From assembly GCA_014529385.2 (NCBI GenBank), contig CM043948.1, forward strand, positions 26,353,768 through 26,417,767: DNA of 64,000 bases. The letters run 5' to 3'. This DNA comes from Adiantum capillus-veneris. Lineage: Eukaryota > Streptophyta > Polypodiopsida > Polypodiales > Pteridaceae. The position numbers were made by a program, and so were the translations under genes. Numbering within the stretch: the first letter of the stretch is position 1; each line of letters starts with the position of its first letter. Of the stretch, positions 55,761-64,000 are shown one piece after another. A model generated the notes under the pieces. That model was not told where the DNA came from and searched no databases. It worked only from the letters and a program-made list of their open reading frames with translations.

Positions 55761-56635
55761 GACATCCTATGCGTAGGATGTCTCAAGGGAAATTCTAGGC
55801 ACAGATCCCAACATTTTTCATCACACACATTTTCTCAATGACCTTTACAGCCTATCCACCAAGTTTCATCACATTTGGACCAAAATTGACCTCATATGTA
55901 TGAAAAACGCAAAGTTAGGCAATAGAGGCAATAATGGGCCATAGACCTACCAAATCTTGTCCAAATCACATGAAACTTGCACAACACATTCACAAGCACA
56001 TCACCAACCAATCTGTGTGGTCAGAAGCAAAAATTGGTGAAGTAGACATCCTACGCGTAGGATGTCTATTTGACATTTTTGGCCTACAGAGGATGTTTGT
56101 CCATTCCAGATCCAATCACATCATCATCAAGAGCTCATATACCAATTTTGAAGCCATTCTAATCAATTTTGACCCCCAACACCTTCAAGATACACTTTTT
56201 GAGCCCAAAAACACTACACAGGCTCTTACAAGCATCAATCCTTGTCCAAATCCAAATCCAAGAGCATAGCCATGTTCCATAGGCCAAGGACTACCCACAG
56301 AACAAATCCCATGCCATTTTGATGAAATAGACATCCTACGCGTATGATATCTCCAGCATAATTTAGACCTTCTGTGCAAAGAGTGACATCATGGGAGCCA
56401 ATACCATGGTGCAATGAGCCCATATACCAATTTTCAACCCATTTGGACATCAATTGCTACCTGTTATAGACTTTCTACCCAATTTGTGACCTAAAGCCTG
56501 AATCAGCCAAAAATTCCACTTTTTGATGCCCAAATCCATATCCAAGCACATAGCCATGTTCCATAGGCCAAGGACTACCAACATGTGAAGTATCACCCAA
56601 TTTTGATGAAAAAGACATCCTACGCGTAGGATGCC
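55761..56635. repeat. 284-bp repeats with a 22-bp palindrome
   Basis: The half-site GACATCCTACG followed by its reverse complement forms a 22-bp palindrome. It occurs at 55761-55782 (one mismatch), 56045-56066 (perfect), 56330-56351 (two mismatches) and 56614-56635 (one mismatch), so spaced 284, 285 and 284 bases. Between them the text is a diverged tandem repeat (for example CATGTTCCATAGGCCAAGGA in two units). A lone half-site is at 60991-61001. Confidence 0.95.
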
Positions 56636-56802
56636 TAAATGGAAATTTTTGGCCAGAATTGCACTGTGGGCACATGCACAGTTTCACAAGTTCCTTTTAA
56701 GCTTTATTTTCAATTTTCAAGTCATTTGGATAGTTAAAAACTCAGTTTCTCAGCTAATATGGAAAAAACGCTAACTTCGGACTACTGAGTGCAATAGGAT
56801 CT

Positions 56803-58300
56803 ATGGCAGCCGCGAAGTCACCGGCAAAGAAGAAAAGAATGACCATTAAGGATTACCTAGAAGAAGTGGAGCCCTTCGTCATACCAGAAGGAACACTAAA
56901 GCCCACCATCATATGGATCCAAGAAGATCTGCTAGAGTCCAACGACCTAAAGATCTACCAAGGAGTTTTCAAAGACACTGAAGGGAATGTGATCAAGCTA
57001 CCAATGCTACCGTGGGAATTCAATGAGTTCGTAAGAATCAAGATGGCCGGGTACTTGGAGAAGATTGATGTCCACAACTATTTTGAAGCAGTGCTGGCAG
57101 GGGTTGACATAAAGAGAGTCTGGGAGTTTGTGACAACCATCAAAGAAGACGGAGTGGCCAGAGTAACCGATCTGCAAGGAAGGCCAGACACAGAAATAGT
57201 CATCATAGAGCAAGTTTTAGCAGATGCACTAGACCTCTCCAACAAGGGGGATAGTGTAACTAAAAGAAGGGATGATGTCAAGGTGTACACTGAGAAGAAA
57301 GGTAACTACACTTTTGAAGATATTGCCAACCCAAGAGTGGAAATCATGAGTCAGTTGTACAACCAATACTTCCATATGTGTACGAAGAGGCCACAAAAGT
57401 ACAGAATGCCGCCAGGAGCAATTGCCACGACATTCACTTGGGCAATGATGAAGAGCACTCCAAAGATAATCAATTATGCAGTATATATACATGACAACCT
57501 AGTGAAGATGGGTAACAAGAAGCCCACATATATTGTGCAAGGAGAACTAATCACTAAGGTGATTTATGGGACATTGCACACAAAAGGAAGATGGCCTGAC
57601 CCCCCATCACAAAACGATTGGCCGAGGCTCAAAGAAGACAAAGAAGACGAGCCACAAAGAGCACCAAGGATTGCCACAAGATTGAAAAGACGGCTAGAGC
57701 CTGTTCAAGAAGAGCAGCCCGAGCAAAAGAAGGGAAATAAAGAATTTGCCCAAGTGCCGGAAAAAGAGACAAAGTCACAAAAAGTGGCAAGACTAGAGCG
57801 GCTGATGGAGAGCTTCAGAGCAGAAAGGTCCCTTAAAGGAGATTTGAGTGAACTCTAGAAGCCATCTCTAGAAGCAATGTTGGGATCATCCCGAAGGGTG
57901 CAAAGGGATAGATTCGAAGATTACATTAAAAATTTTGAGATTCTTGATGTAGTATCAGAAAATATCCCGCATGTACCTTTTACAGAAGAGGAAGTGAAGC
58001 AGGTACGACAGAAACTGCTAGACGAGTAGGAAAGCCAAGAGAGAGAAAGGAAAACAAAGGCAGACCGAGATTTAAAGAAAAAGCCTACATCTCTACCGGC
58101 GAGCCCTGAGTCCAGCCCACCACCCTCACCACCTCCTAGCAGCCCTCCACAAGAAGACAAAATGGAGGAAGACAAAACAGTAGAACAAGAAGAGGCCAAG
58201 CAAGAGCAGAGCCAGGAGTCGGAACCAAAGGAAGAGGCTAAGCCTCGAAGTGGTCAACAAGAGCCAAATGATTCATATGGACCTGCTAGCAACAGGATAC
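56803..58300 (+). pseudogene. Extra ORF of the Tat-like element, first part
   Basis: ATG 56803, open for 351 codons, TAG 57856-57858, continues in frame with a second TAG 58027-58029 up to about 58290. Begins MAAAKSPAKKKRMTIKDYLEEVEPF; the middle (YRMPPGAIATTFTWAMM, IVQGELITKVIYGTL) vaguely recalls the N-terminal ORF of Athila-type elements, but I recognise no domain with certainty. The end is Lys/Glu- and Pro-rich (SPESSPPPSPPPSSPP). A role as an envelope-like or accessory protein is suggested only by its position after pol. The reading passes to another frame near 58270, where the coiled-coil part starts. Confidence 0.65.
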
Positions 58301-59677
58301 ACAAAAGAAGAGGCTGCCACAGTCGCATTCGACTTGGCAAGCAGCACAGGGCCTAAGGAACAAATGCAAAGCATCAGGTTAGTAGAACTAAAAGAGATGG
58401 CCATAGATACAATGGACCTGAGCCCGCCCTCCAACGATTGGGATGTGGTGATGACGAAGTTAACTGGGTTAAGAGCGCAGTCCATGGCCTCAGAAAGTGA
58501 GATGGCATCTCTCAAGGCCACCGAAGTGAAGATAAAGCTGGAAGTAGACTCTTTAGCGGGACAAAGTCAAAGGCAGAAAGAGAGAGAAGCGGAGCTACAG
58601 GCCAGTCTAGCAAGGGCATTACAAAGATGCCAGGAAATGGAAAAAGAAAATCAGGCAGCAGCCCAAAGAATGCAAGGAGTTGAAGAGGAATGTAAGCAAC
58701 TCAGGAAATCATTGATAGATGTCGAGAGGGAAAGGGATAACCTGACCCTACAGATGGTTGAGGAGTCTAAAGAAGTGGAAGCAATGCGAAACGCCAAAGA
58801 AAAGGCGGAGATAGATCAAGAAGCCAGCCAGGATGAGGTCCTTGAGCTCAAGGACCAGCTTAAAGTGAAGGATCAAACCATCCAGAGGCTGCGGGCATCT
58901 CGTGCAAGAGTCAGAGCTACTTGCTCGACTCACATCACTACGGAAAGTCAAATGTATGAAGAACAGATGCAAGAACTTCAAAAAGAGCTGACTCTAGAGA
59001 AAAAGCAACGATTGATGATGGCAGAGGGATCAATTGTTATGCAAACAAGAATGGAAGAAGAACAAAAATCCATGCAAGAGGAATTAGAAAGTATCAAAAG
59101 AAAGCTTGAGGAGGCGGAGAAGATAAAAGTCGAGTTGAACAACCTCCTAGTGAATATAGGAGAAGAAACAGAAACAGAAAAACAGAAACTCCTAAAGCAG
59201 ATTGAGGAGCTGAGAGGACAACAAGCCGGAGAACAAGAAGGCACAGGGCTAGCAGCCAATGAAGGAATATATTTAGAAAATGTGGCAGATCCTGTGGACA
59301 CACCTATGCAAGAGGAAATCCTAGAAGGATCCTCTCAAGAGCCACAAGATCTGACACAGGAAGAGGAAGAAAAGCTGCGTAAAGCAATAGAGGTGGATAT
59401 CAGAGAGACGACTAAGGAAGCCTTGGAATGGGAGCAGAGGGTTTTCAAATCCGTGACTATCCAGAAGATCGACGCCAACAACCTCAGGCGCGAATGGATT
59501 CAACCCTCTCTCCCATATCCTTTGCTAAAGTATGAAGCCGCCACCATCAATAAGAGGATTAGAGAAGAGCCGACAGTGCCACTCTACAACGTAGATATCT
59601 CTCAGCCAGAAGGAGCCAGGTTAATAATTGATTCTCAATCAAAATGGAGAAAGGCATGGCTGACGAAGTACCCATAA
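58250..59677 (+). CDS. Extra ORF, coiled-coil part
   Basis: 475 codons open. It begins with a small helical part (LLATGYTKEEAATVAF), followed by a long Glu/Lys/Gln-rich coiled coil (about residues 80-360), typical heptads such as LQKELTLEKKQRLMMAEG and LEEAEKIKVELNNLL, and a region (TIQKIDANNLRREW) that looks folded. It probably continues the protein of 56803-58300 after a frameshift, and passes at its 3' end into the next frame (59644-60216). Coiled coils occur in envelope-position ORFs of some plant retroelements (Sireviruses). Here no transmembrane helix or signal peptide is visible, so a membrane protein is unlikely. Confidence 0.6.
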   Translation: MVNKSQMIHMDLLATGYTKEEAATVAFDLASSTGPKEQMQSIRLVELKEMAIDTMDLSPPSNDWDVVMTKLTGLRAQSMASESEMASLKATEVKIKLEVDSLAGQSQRQKEREAELQASLARALQRCQEMEKENQAAAQRMQGVEEECKQLRKSLIDVERERDNLTLQMVEESKEVEAMRNAKEKAEIDQEASQDEVLELKDQLKVKDQTIQRLRASRARVRATCSTHITTESQMYEEQMQELQKELTLEKKQRLMMAEGSIVMQTRMEEEQKSMQEELESIKRKLEEAEKIKVELNNLLVNIGEETETEKQKLLKQIEELRGQQAGEQEGTGLAANEGIYLENVADPVDTPMQEEILEGSSQEPQDLTQEEEEKLRKAIEVDIRETTKEALEWEQRVFKSVTIQKIDANNLRREWIQPSLPYPLLKYEAATINKRIREEPTVPLYNVDISQPEGARLIIDSQSKWRKAWLTKYP

Positions 59678-60216
59678 TACCTAATCCATTTGGTAGAGGC
59701 ACCGAAAAACATCAGAGACAACCTCAAATTTTGTCCTCTACCAAGGATTGCCAGGAGATATTACAAAGGACCCAACCCACTTGGCTGAATTATCTTAAGC
59801 TGCCGGGCTTGAAGGCAGGTGAGAGAATAAGTGTCCAATACATGGTGAAAACCCTAACGGGCGCCATCAAATTGTTCACTGGCTCACCTGACCTTACATG
59901 CATCATGATGAAGAAAATCTGTAAAACTCTTTTAGCAGTATTTGAGACATTCAAGCATGGCCAGGTGACAGACAATATCTTCTTCTTCCAAGATACTTAC
60001 AGATGTGCCTATGATCTGTCTGGTCAGCCTTCCAAGGAGGTGATACATGTGTTGTATCAAAGGATAATGTTTCTGCCATCCTATCACCTCCAGTCCTTTG
60101 AAGAAGCGTTCTACAATGGCTTCTTCACAATAAACACTGATATTTTCGGCCCAACAATGATGAATCTATATGCAAGATACGAATCATTGATCAAGATGCA
60201 CGAAACCATACGATGA
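59644..60216 (+). CDS. Extra ORF, C-terminal part
   Basis: 190 codons, ending 40 bases before the polypurine tract. Contains WLNYLKLPGLKAGERISVQYM, LLAVFETFKHGQVTDNIFFF and ALNGFFT-like text; helical, not recognised. It overlaps the preceding frame by 34 bases. In the overlap zone both frames look coding-like, so the true junction (shift near 59770) is uncertain. No start context stands out, so independent translation is doubtful. Confidence 0.5.
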   Translation: MEKGMADEVPIIPNPFGRGTEKHQRQPQILSSTKDCQEILQRTQPTWLNYLKLPGLKAGERISVQYMVKTLTGAIKLFTGSPDLTCIMMKKICKTLLAVFETFKHGQVTDNIFFFQDTYRCAYDLSGQPSKEVIHVLYQRIMFLPSYHLQSFEEAFYNGFFTINTDIFGPTMMNLYARYESLIKMHETIR

Positions 60217-60254
60217 AGAAGCAGCCCAGCGGCCATGTCGGGGACGACATGAGC

Positions 60255-60268
60255 AAGGAGGGGGGGAG
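60255..60268 (+). promoter_or_regulatory. Tat-like element polypurine tract
   Basis: AAGGAGGGGGGGAG directly before TGTTAGAAG. Confidence 0.85.
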
Positions 60269-60769
60269 TGTTAGAAGATGGACACACCCCACGGCAACTA
60301 ACTACTCGGAAGATTATCATTTTTTTTAATTATTCATTTATTGAGGAAACCTGATTTTTCACCTTGTAAATATTGGGACTTACATAAGTTTTTAGATTGT
60401 ATCCCAGTTTTGATAGTTAGATGGAGTAGATGGTTGATTTGGAACTTTAGGGTTTGAGAATTGTAAAGTATATATACCACTTTTTGACCTTAATGAAAAA
60501 CCTTTTGTCATTTAAAAAAAACAAGTTTTGAAGTTTGTGAGTGAGCGTGCTGTGTATGAGAGAGAGTGTGAGCTTCATCTTGACGCTACGTGTGCACCGG
60601 TGGTCGGAATCGAGTGCGGAGAAATAATACCCCAATATACATACTATACTTACATTGTGAGCCTATTTAAAAAACCCCCACCCCCCTCTGTATGTATACA
60701 TTTTTATACATTTTGGTCTTTTAATAATCCTCTCTGGTTAACTCACGTGATATCATACACATTCTAAAA
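60269..60769 (+). repeat. Tat-like element LTR
   Basis: About 501 bp: begins TGTTAGA and ends TCTAAAA, one base from the expected mirror TCTAACA. It contains AGTATATATACC (60467-60478, a TATA-like box). The right edge is inferred from the mirror and from a primer-site-like GC-rich stretch that follows, not from a second copy. Confidence 0.65.
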
Positions 60770-61340
60770 AGTGACCGCCCCGGGTCCCCGACGAGAGCTA
60801 CGCGCCGATACCTACATTGCGCGCGTACGGTCCGGTTTTGCGAGCTCCTTCTACGAGCTTCATCTGGTGATTCAGTGAGCATACGTTGTCCGATTTTTCA
60901 TTGCATCATATCCACGCGCTCACATTGAGTAGAGCTACACATTAGGCACTTTAGAATTTGGAAATGAAGACTTGCAAATTTCGGCCAGACATCCTACGTG
61001 ATTTTGCATCGGGTTCATAGACCTTAAGGAGCGACCTATTAGTGAGCGACCCATTGGTGATAGTAGTGTCTCCTTCAAGTTCTATGGTGTTTCGAGATTG
61101 TTTGATGGGTGTTCGGCTCTAGACAGCGTTGTAGGAAGTTTCCTCTTATGCACTCTTGAAAGCTGTGACTTAGACAATTGGTAGAGACCTCTGTAGGAAT
61201 TAGTTAGGAGTCGGTCGAGTGTAGGTTGACACCTTATGCTTGCTTCCACGGGCCTGTGGGTCGAGCTTCGTCCTTAGCTGACAAATCTTGTTCAGTGAGT
61301 TCTCGCTGTGCTGACGTCCGTCGCGGCGTATCCGTCCAAC
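60770..61340. other. Leader-like sequence between two LTRs
   Basis: Starts GTGACCGCCCCGGGTCC, possibly a primer site for the LTR on its left, as if the LTR were followed by a new leader (tandem or recombined element). It ends at the primer site of the minus-strand LTR on the right. Has one palindrome half-site (60991-61001). I see no gene. Confidence 0.5.
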
Positions 61341-61357
61341 ACCCGGCAACGGCGCCA
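61341..61357 (-). promoter_or_regulatory. Primer binding site, TGGCGCCGTTGCCGGGT type
   Basis: Minus strand, two bases inside the LTR end. The TGGCGCCGTTGCCGGG primer site is characteristic of many plant Athila/Tat elements. The tRNA itself I do not name. Confidence 0.8.
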
Positions 61358-61359
61358 AA

Positions 61360-62244
61360 TGTTGGGAGACATTGCAGCACGACCTAATCGCAACCCACAC
61401 AAAATTCTCAAATCCGTGGATCGGAAACCCGGCTAGGGCATGGAAGCACGAGCATCGGATGAATAGGAATAGAGGATTCAAGTAGAGATTAGCCACTGCA
61501 AGACTAACTCTAATCATTCTCTAATCACTAATCTAACAACTCCTACACACATCAAGTCCACCGAAGTCCGGCTTACCATAGACTAGAAACCACAAGCACA
61601 CTAATGATAAGCACACACTAATTACCACATGTCAATCACGGCACTTCATCAATAGCTACACACATGAGGTGAATGGTGGTAGAGTTTCATAAAACCTATC
61701 TACACACAAGCAAAGAATAGGGCACACACACAAATTACAAGATTAAGACCCAACTTAATCAACTTAATTTGTGATGCTAAATATCGCAAATCAATTTTCG
61801 TAGAGAGATAAGAGTGGTTAATAGCAATAAGTACATACATCTCTCAAATCTAGAATAATGAGAGTGTAATTCTACCTCATGATATAATGAAATGTAGAGA
61901 AAATAAGACTAATGAGAAAATAGGAATTCGATTAAACAAGAAGAGCTTACTCTAATTACAATTGGATTAGCACTAGCCTCTTAAGCATAAACATTAAGCT
62001 CAAGGCTAGGTCATAGAGTGAACACTCAAGAGAGAGGGAGCTCTCAAAAGTGGATCCTCAAGAGTGGATACTCAAGAATGAAGCCTCCTTGTATAAAGGT
62101 GTCCTTTTAAAGGCTTTCACCAAAATCCCTTCTACTATGGGTTTAAGATTGAGCCCTCTAGGCTAGCATATACAACTTTGGAACTCCAAGTGAGGCCAAA
62201 ACTTATACAAAGTGAGTTGGAAATAGTGAGTCACATCCATAACA
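61360..62244 (-). repeat. LTR of another Athila/Tat-type element
   Basis: 885 bp: minus strand TGTTATGGATG to CTCCCAACA, preceded by a purine run (62245-62256) and followed by the primer site. Having PPT and PBS on either side of one LTR suggests a tandem or recombined element of which only this LTR is left. Open frame 61200-61517 is not a gene. Confidence 0.65.
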
Positions 62245-62256
62245 TATCTCCCTCTT
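62245..62256 (-). promoter_or_regulatory. Polypurine tract before the LTR
   Basis: Minus strand AAGAGGGAGATA followed by TGTTATGG. Confidence 0.5.
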
Positions 62257-62709
62257 GATGCACAAACGGTGTAACCTATGTTAGCCGCTGCTAACAAGCA
62301 CCTTAGTTAGCAAGCATGACAAAGCACCTCAAGCTTGGGTGGTGTTCCCACAATCACCTCAAGCTCCCTAGTCGCCAAGCATGAAAAGCATCTCAAGCAC
62401 CTTAGTCAGCAAGCACCTCAAGCACCTTAGTCATCAAGCACGACAAGCACCTCAAGCATCTTAGTCTTTAACACTAACCTTTGGAGGTCTTTAATGAAGC
62501 TAACCCTAAGGTCTTTAAGTTCCATTAGCTAGCCTTTCTCTTTGAAATACCATCTCTTATTTGGACCCCTTTACCATTGGCCCCGTGTTGAGATATATCT
62601 TAAAGAACATGTCTATATTCTAACCCTTGTTCCCGTTTATTCTCCCACATTAAATGATCAGTAAATATAAGAAAATCATTTGGGTTGATTAGATATTAGA
62701 TTTTATGAC
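62257..62709 (-). repeat. gypsy 1-family LTR fragment
   Basis: On the minus strand it begins TGTCATAAAATC and matches the start of the solo LTR at 27071 (GTGGGAGAATAAAC, GGAACAAGGGT, AGACCTCCAA). It breaks off where the PPT/LTR of the preceding entry starts. Contains short repeats of CACCTCAAGC and CTTAGTC. Confidence 0.75.
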
Positions 62710-63234
62710 AAGATTTTTGATGGATGGAGTGCATACTACACATTGGCATGTGGTCATAATAATTATCTAATTTTCTTAGTTCAATTAATGCAAAACAATA
62801 GCCAATGTGGAATCTGTTCTTAAGAAGGTCCACAAGGAATATAGTAAATGTTCAGAATGGAAAATGAGTATAAATTCAAGAAAATTGGACAAGACACCCC
62901 TAGTGCAATTAGAAATTTATTCAATGTTGAAGAAGCACACTTTGAACACCACACTTCACAACAATAGACATTGTAATTTCGCATCAAAGCACCATTGTAT
63001 ACAATCAACACATGTTGAAGAATATAAGCTCCAATTACCTTTTTGTACTTGCAATTTTAGTTCATCTTATGGTGAATATGTGCGATCAATGTCTTGTTCT
63101 GAGTCCGAGCATTGTTTGTTTTTTACTGTTGAATTGTCTACATCTATCATGAGATTCTCTTCTATTTCAGTTATCGTGCACTGTGATACAGCGGCATTGA
63201 ACTCGCCTTCATCTTCGATTTGACAATCATAGAA
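62710..63234. other. Spacer, no gene recognised
   Basis: AT-rich. The frame at 62807-63223 has no motif I recognise and an unconvincing composition. Confidence 0.5.
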
Positions 63235-64000
63235 CCAACTAATGCCAAAAGACCAAGTATGATAAAGGGAAGCAACTTGGATTACTCCAGCCATTGCCTA
63301 TCCCAAATTCACCATCGGAGAGTATATCCATGATTTCATCTTTTGGATTGCCCAAGTCTATCCATGGGAAAACGGGAATATGGACAATAGTTGACAGGTT
63401 TAGCAAACAAGCACACTTCATTCTTGTCAAAAAGATTATTAAGGCACACCAAATGGCAACTCTCTTCATATCACACGTTTTCAAACACCATGGATTACGA
63501 ACATCCATCGTGTCAGATACAGTTCCTAGAATGACCAATAATTTTTGTAAAGGTCTCTTTGAATATCTAGGTACAATATTGAATTTCTCTTCGGCCTATC
63601 ATGTACAAACAGAGGGCCAAAGTGAGATAGCCAATCTCAAGATTCTCAATCTACTAAAGACTTATGTTACTAAAGTAGATCAACACTCACAATGGAAAAA
63701 TCACTTACCTCTTGTAAAGTATGCGTACAATAATACTATACATACTTCTATGGGATAAGCACCTTTTGATATAATTGAAGGAAGACCTAAAAGTCTCTTG
63801 CTACTTAAAGTACATGGGAAGATCTTTGTTGCCGATGAGTATAGCCGTAACCTACAAAAATCTTTTCAAAAGATTAAGGAGGCTATATTCATCTCTCAAA
63901 AAAGGCAAAAAGTTGTTGCTGATAAGCACATAAGGGCGTTAACGTTAAAAGAAAATGATTGGGTCCTACTTAAGTTTCCTAAGTCTCGATTGAGGCAAAC
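63235..64000 (+). pseudogene. pol: gypsy 3 integrase (partial)
   Basis: Close to the integrase at 1-908: IPNSPSESIS, GLPKSIHGKTGIWTIVDRFSKQAHF, HQMATLFISHVFKHHG, QSEIAN, QWKNHLPLVKYAYN. Two small compensating length changes turn the usual SMDFISGLP into SMISSFGLP, so the first catalytic Asp is lost. The second Asp (VSDTVPR) and Glu (QSEIAN) are kept. TAA at 63757-63759, then the frame continues (APFDIIEG, KENDWVLLKFPKSRL) to the window edge. The 5' edge at 63235 starts inside the integrase N-terminal domain. No LTR is attached in the window. Confidence 0.88.

Larger units (their letters stand above)
53513..56802. other. Tat-like element: non-coding spacer with tandem repeats
   Basis: I see no gene. 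Contents: basic frame debris to 53720, a TATA-like TATATAAG (54149-54156), a 157-bp tandem pair (54160-54473), a 34-bp tandem pair near 55389-55456, and the 284-bp palindrome-bearing repeats (55761-56635). Confidence 0.75.
50144..60769 (+). mobile_element. Athila/Tat-like Ty3 element with unusual layout (5' part missing)
   Basis: From left: RT end, RNase H, two HHCC domains, integrase, a protease-like ORF, 3 kb of non-coding repeats, a long ORF region with coiled coil, PPT (60255-60268) and LTR (60269-60769). RT and RNase H (GHIVSRNGI, YYRRFI, NYTTTKREGLGMIYA) resemble the Athila/Tat side of plant Ty3 elements, which also have long extra ORFs after pol. LTR, PBS, gag and most of RT on the 5' side are absent: the element starts inside RT, directly fused to gypsy 2 gag. 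Confidence 0.8.

Noticed and set aside
62807-63223. 138-codon frame MESVLKKVHKEYSK
   Set aside because: No recognisable domain and unbalanced composition; no promoter or splice context.

Overview
This is plant nuclear DNA. It is rich in repeats, has only one gene that looks like a host gene, and has no prokaryotic features. The evidence is plant-type Ty1/copia and Ty3/gypsy retrotransposons with tRNA-Met primer sites, a CACTA-type DNA transposon end, a LINE ORF1 with a plant-type CCHC knuckle, fragments of a caulimovirid-like pararetrovirus, and a leucine-rich-repeat receptor kinase with short GT-AG introns. Very long (GA)n, (CT)n, (CA)n and poly-C/poly-G tracts occur throughout. The sequence alone does not fix the species. 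The gene-poor, microsatellite-laden character made me think of a large non-flowering or wild plant genome, but that is only inference.

Layout. 1-11659: a minus-strand chromovirus-like Ty3 element (5' LTR at the right, 3' end off the left edge), split inside gag by a nearly intact minus-strand Ty1/copia element (3588-9074) with two near-identical LTRs, PBS, PPT and a 5-bp target duplication. 11660-18180: an LRR receptor-like kinase gene (minus, three exons, one frameshift) and a truncated pseudogene copy behind it. 18181-20846: intergenic DNA with minisatellites. 20847-26328: an ORF-poor, LARD-like LTR element with LTRs of about 140 bp, one of which carries a MITE. 26329-31300: microsatellites and a solo LTR. 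31300-34572: a second truncated RLK copy. 34573-35812: LINE ORF1. 35843-41578: rearranged caulimovirid-like fragments (movement protein-like, protease and reverse transcriptase-like, with primer sites but no LTRs). 41579-about 42640: the end of a CACTA transposon with the last transposase exons. About 42640-46573: a decayed copia element. 46574-50143: the LTR and gag of a second copy of the first gypsy family. 50144-60769: an Athila/Tat-like Ty3 element with unusual architecture (two integrase zinc domains, a protease-like ORF after integrase, palindrome-bearing 284-bp repeats, and long coiled-coil ORFs before the PPT and LTR). 61341-62709: LTR material of further elements. 63235-64000: integrase of a third gypsy copy.

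The elements are nested or abutting, so the history is layered: viral RT fragment, then CACTA, then copia 2, then gypsy 2, then the Tat-like element. Most coding regions carry nonsense codons, many of which look like C-to-T changes at CAG, CGA or TGG codons. That fits silenced, cytosine-methylated DNA. The best candidates for something undescribed are in the Tat-like element at 50-61 kb: 22-bp palindromes spaced every 284-285 bp, and a protease-like reading frame whose ATG overlaps the pol stop codon (TAATG).
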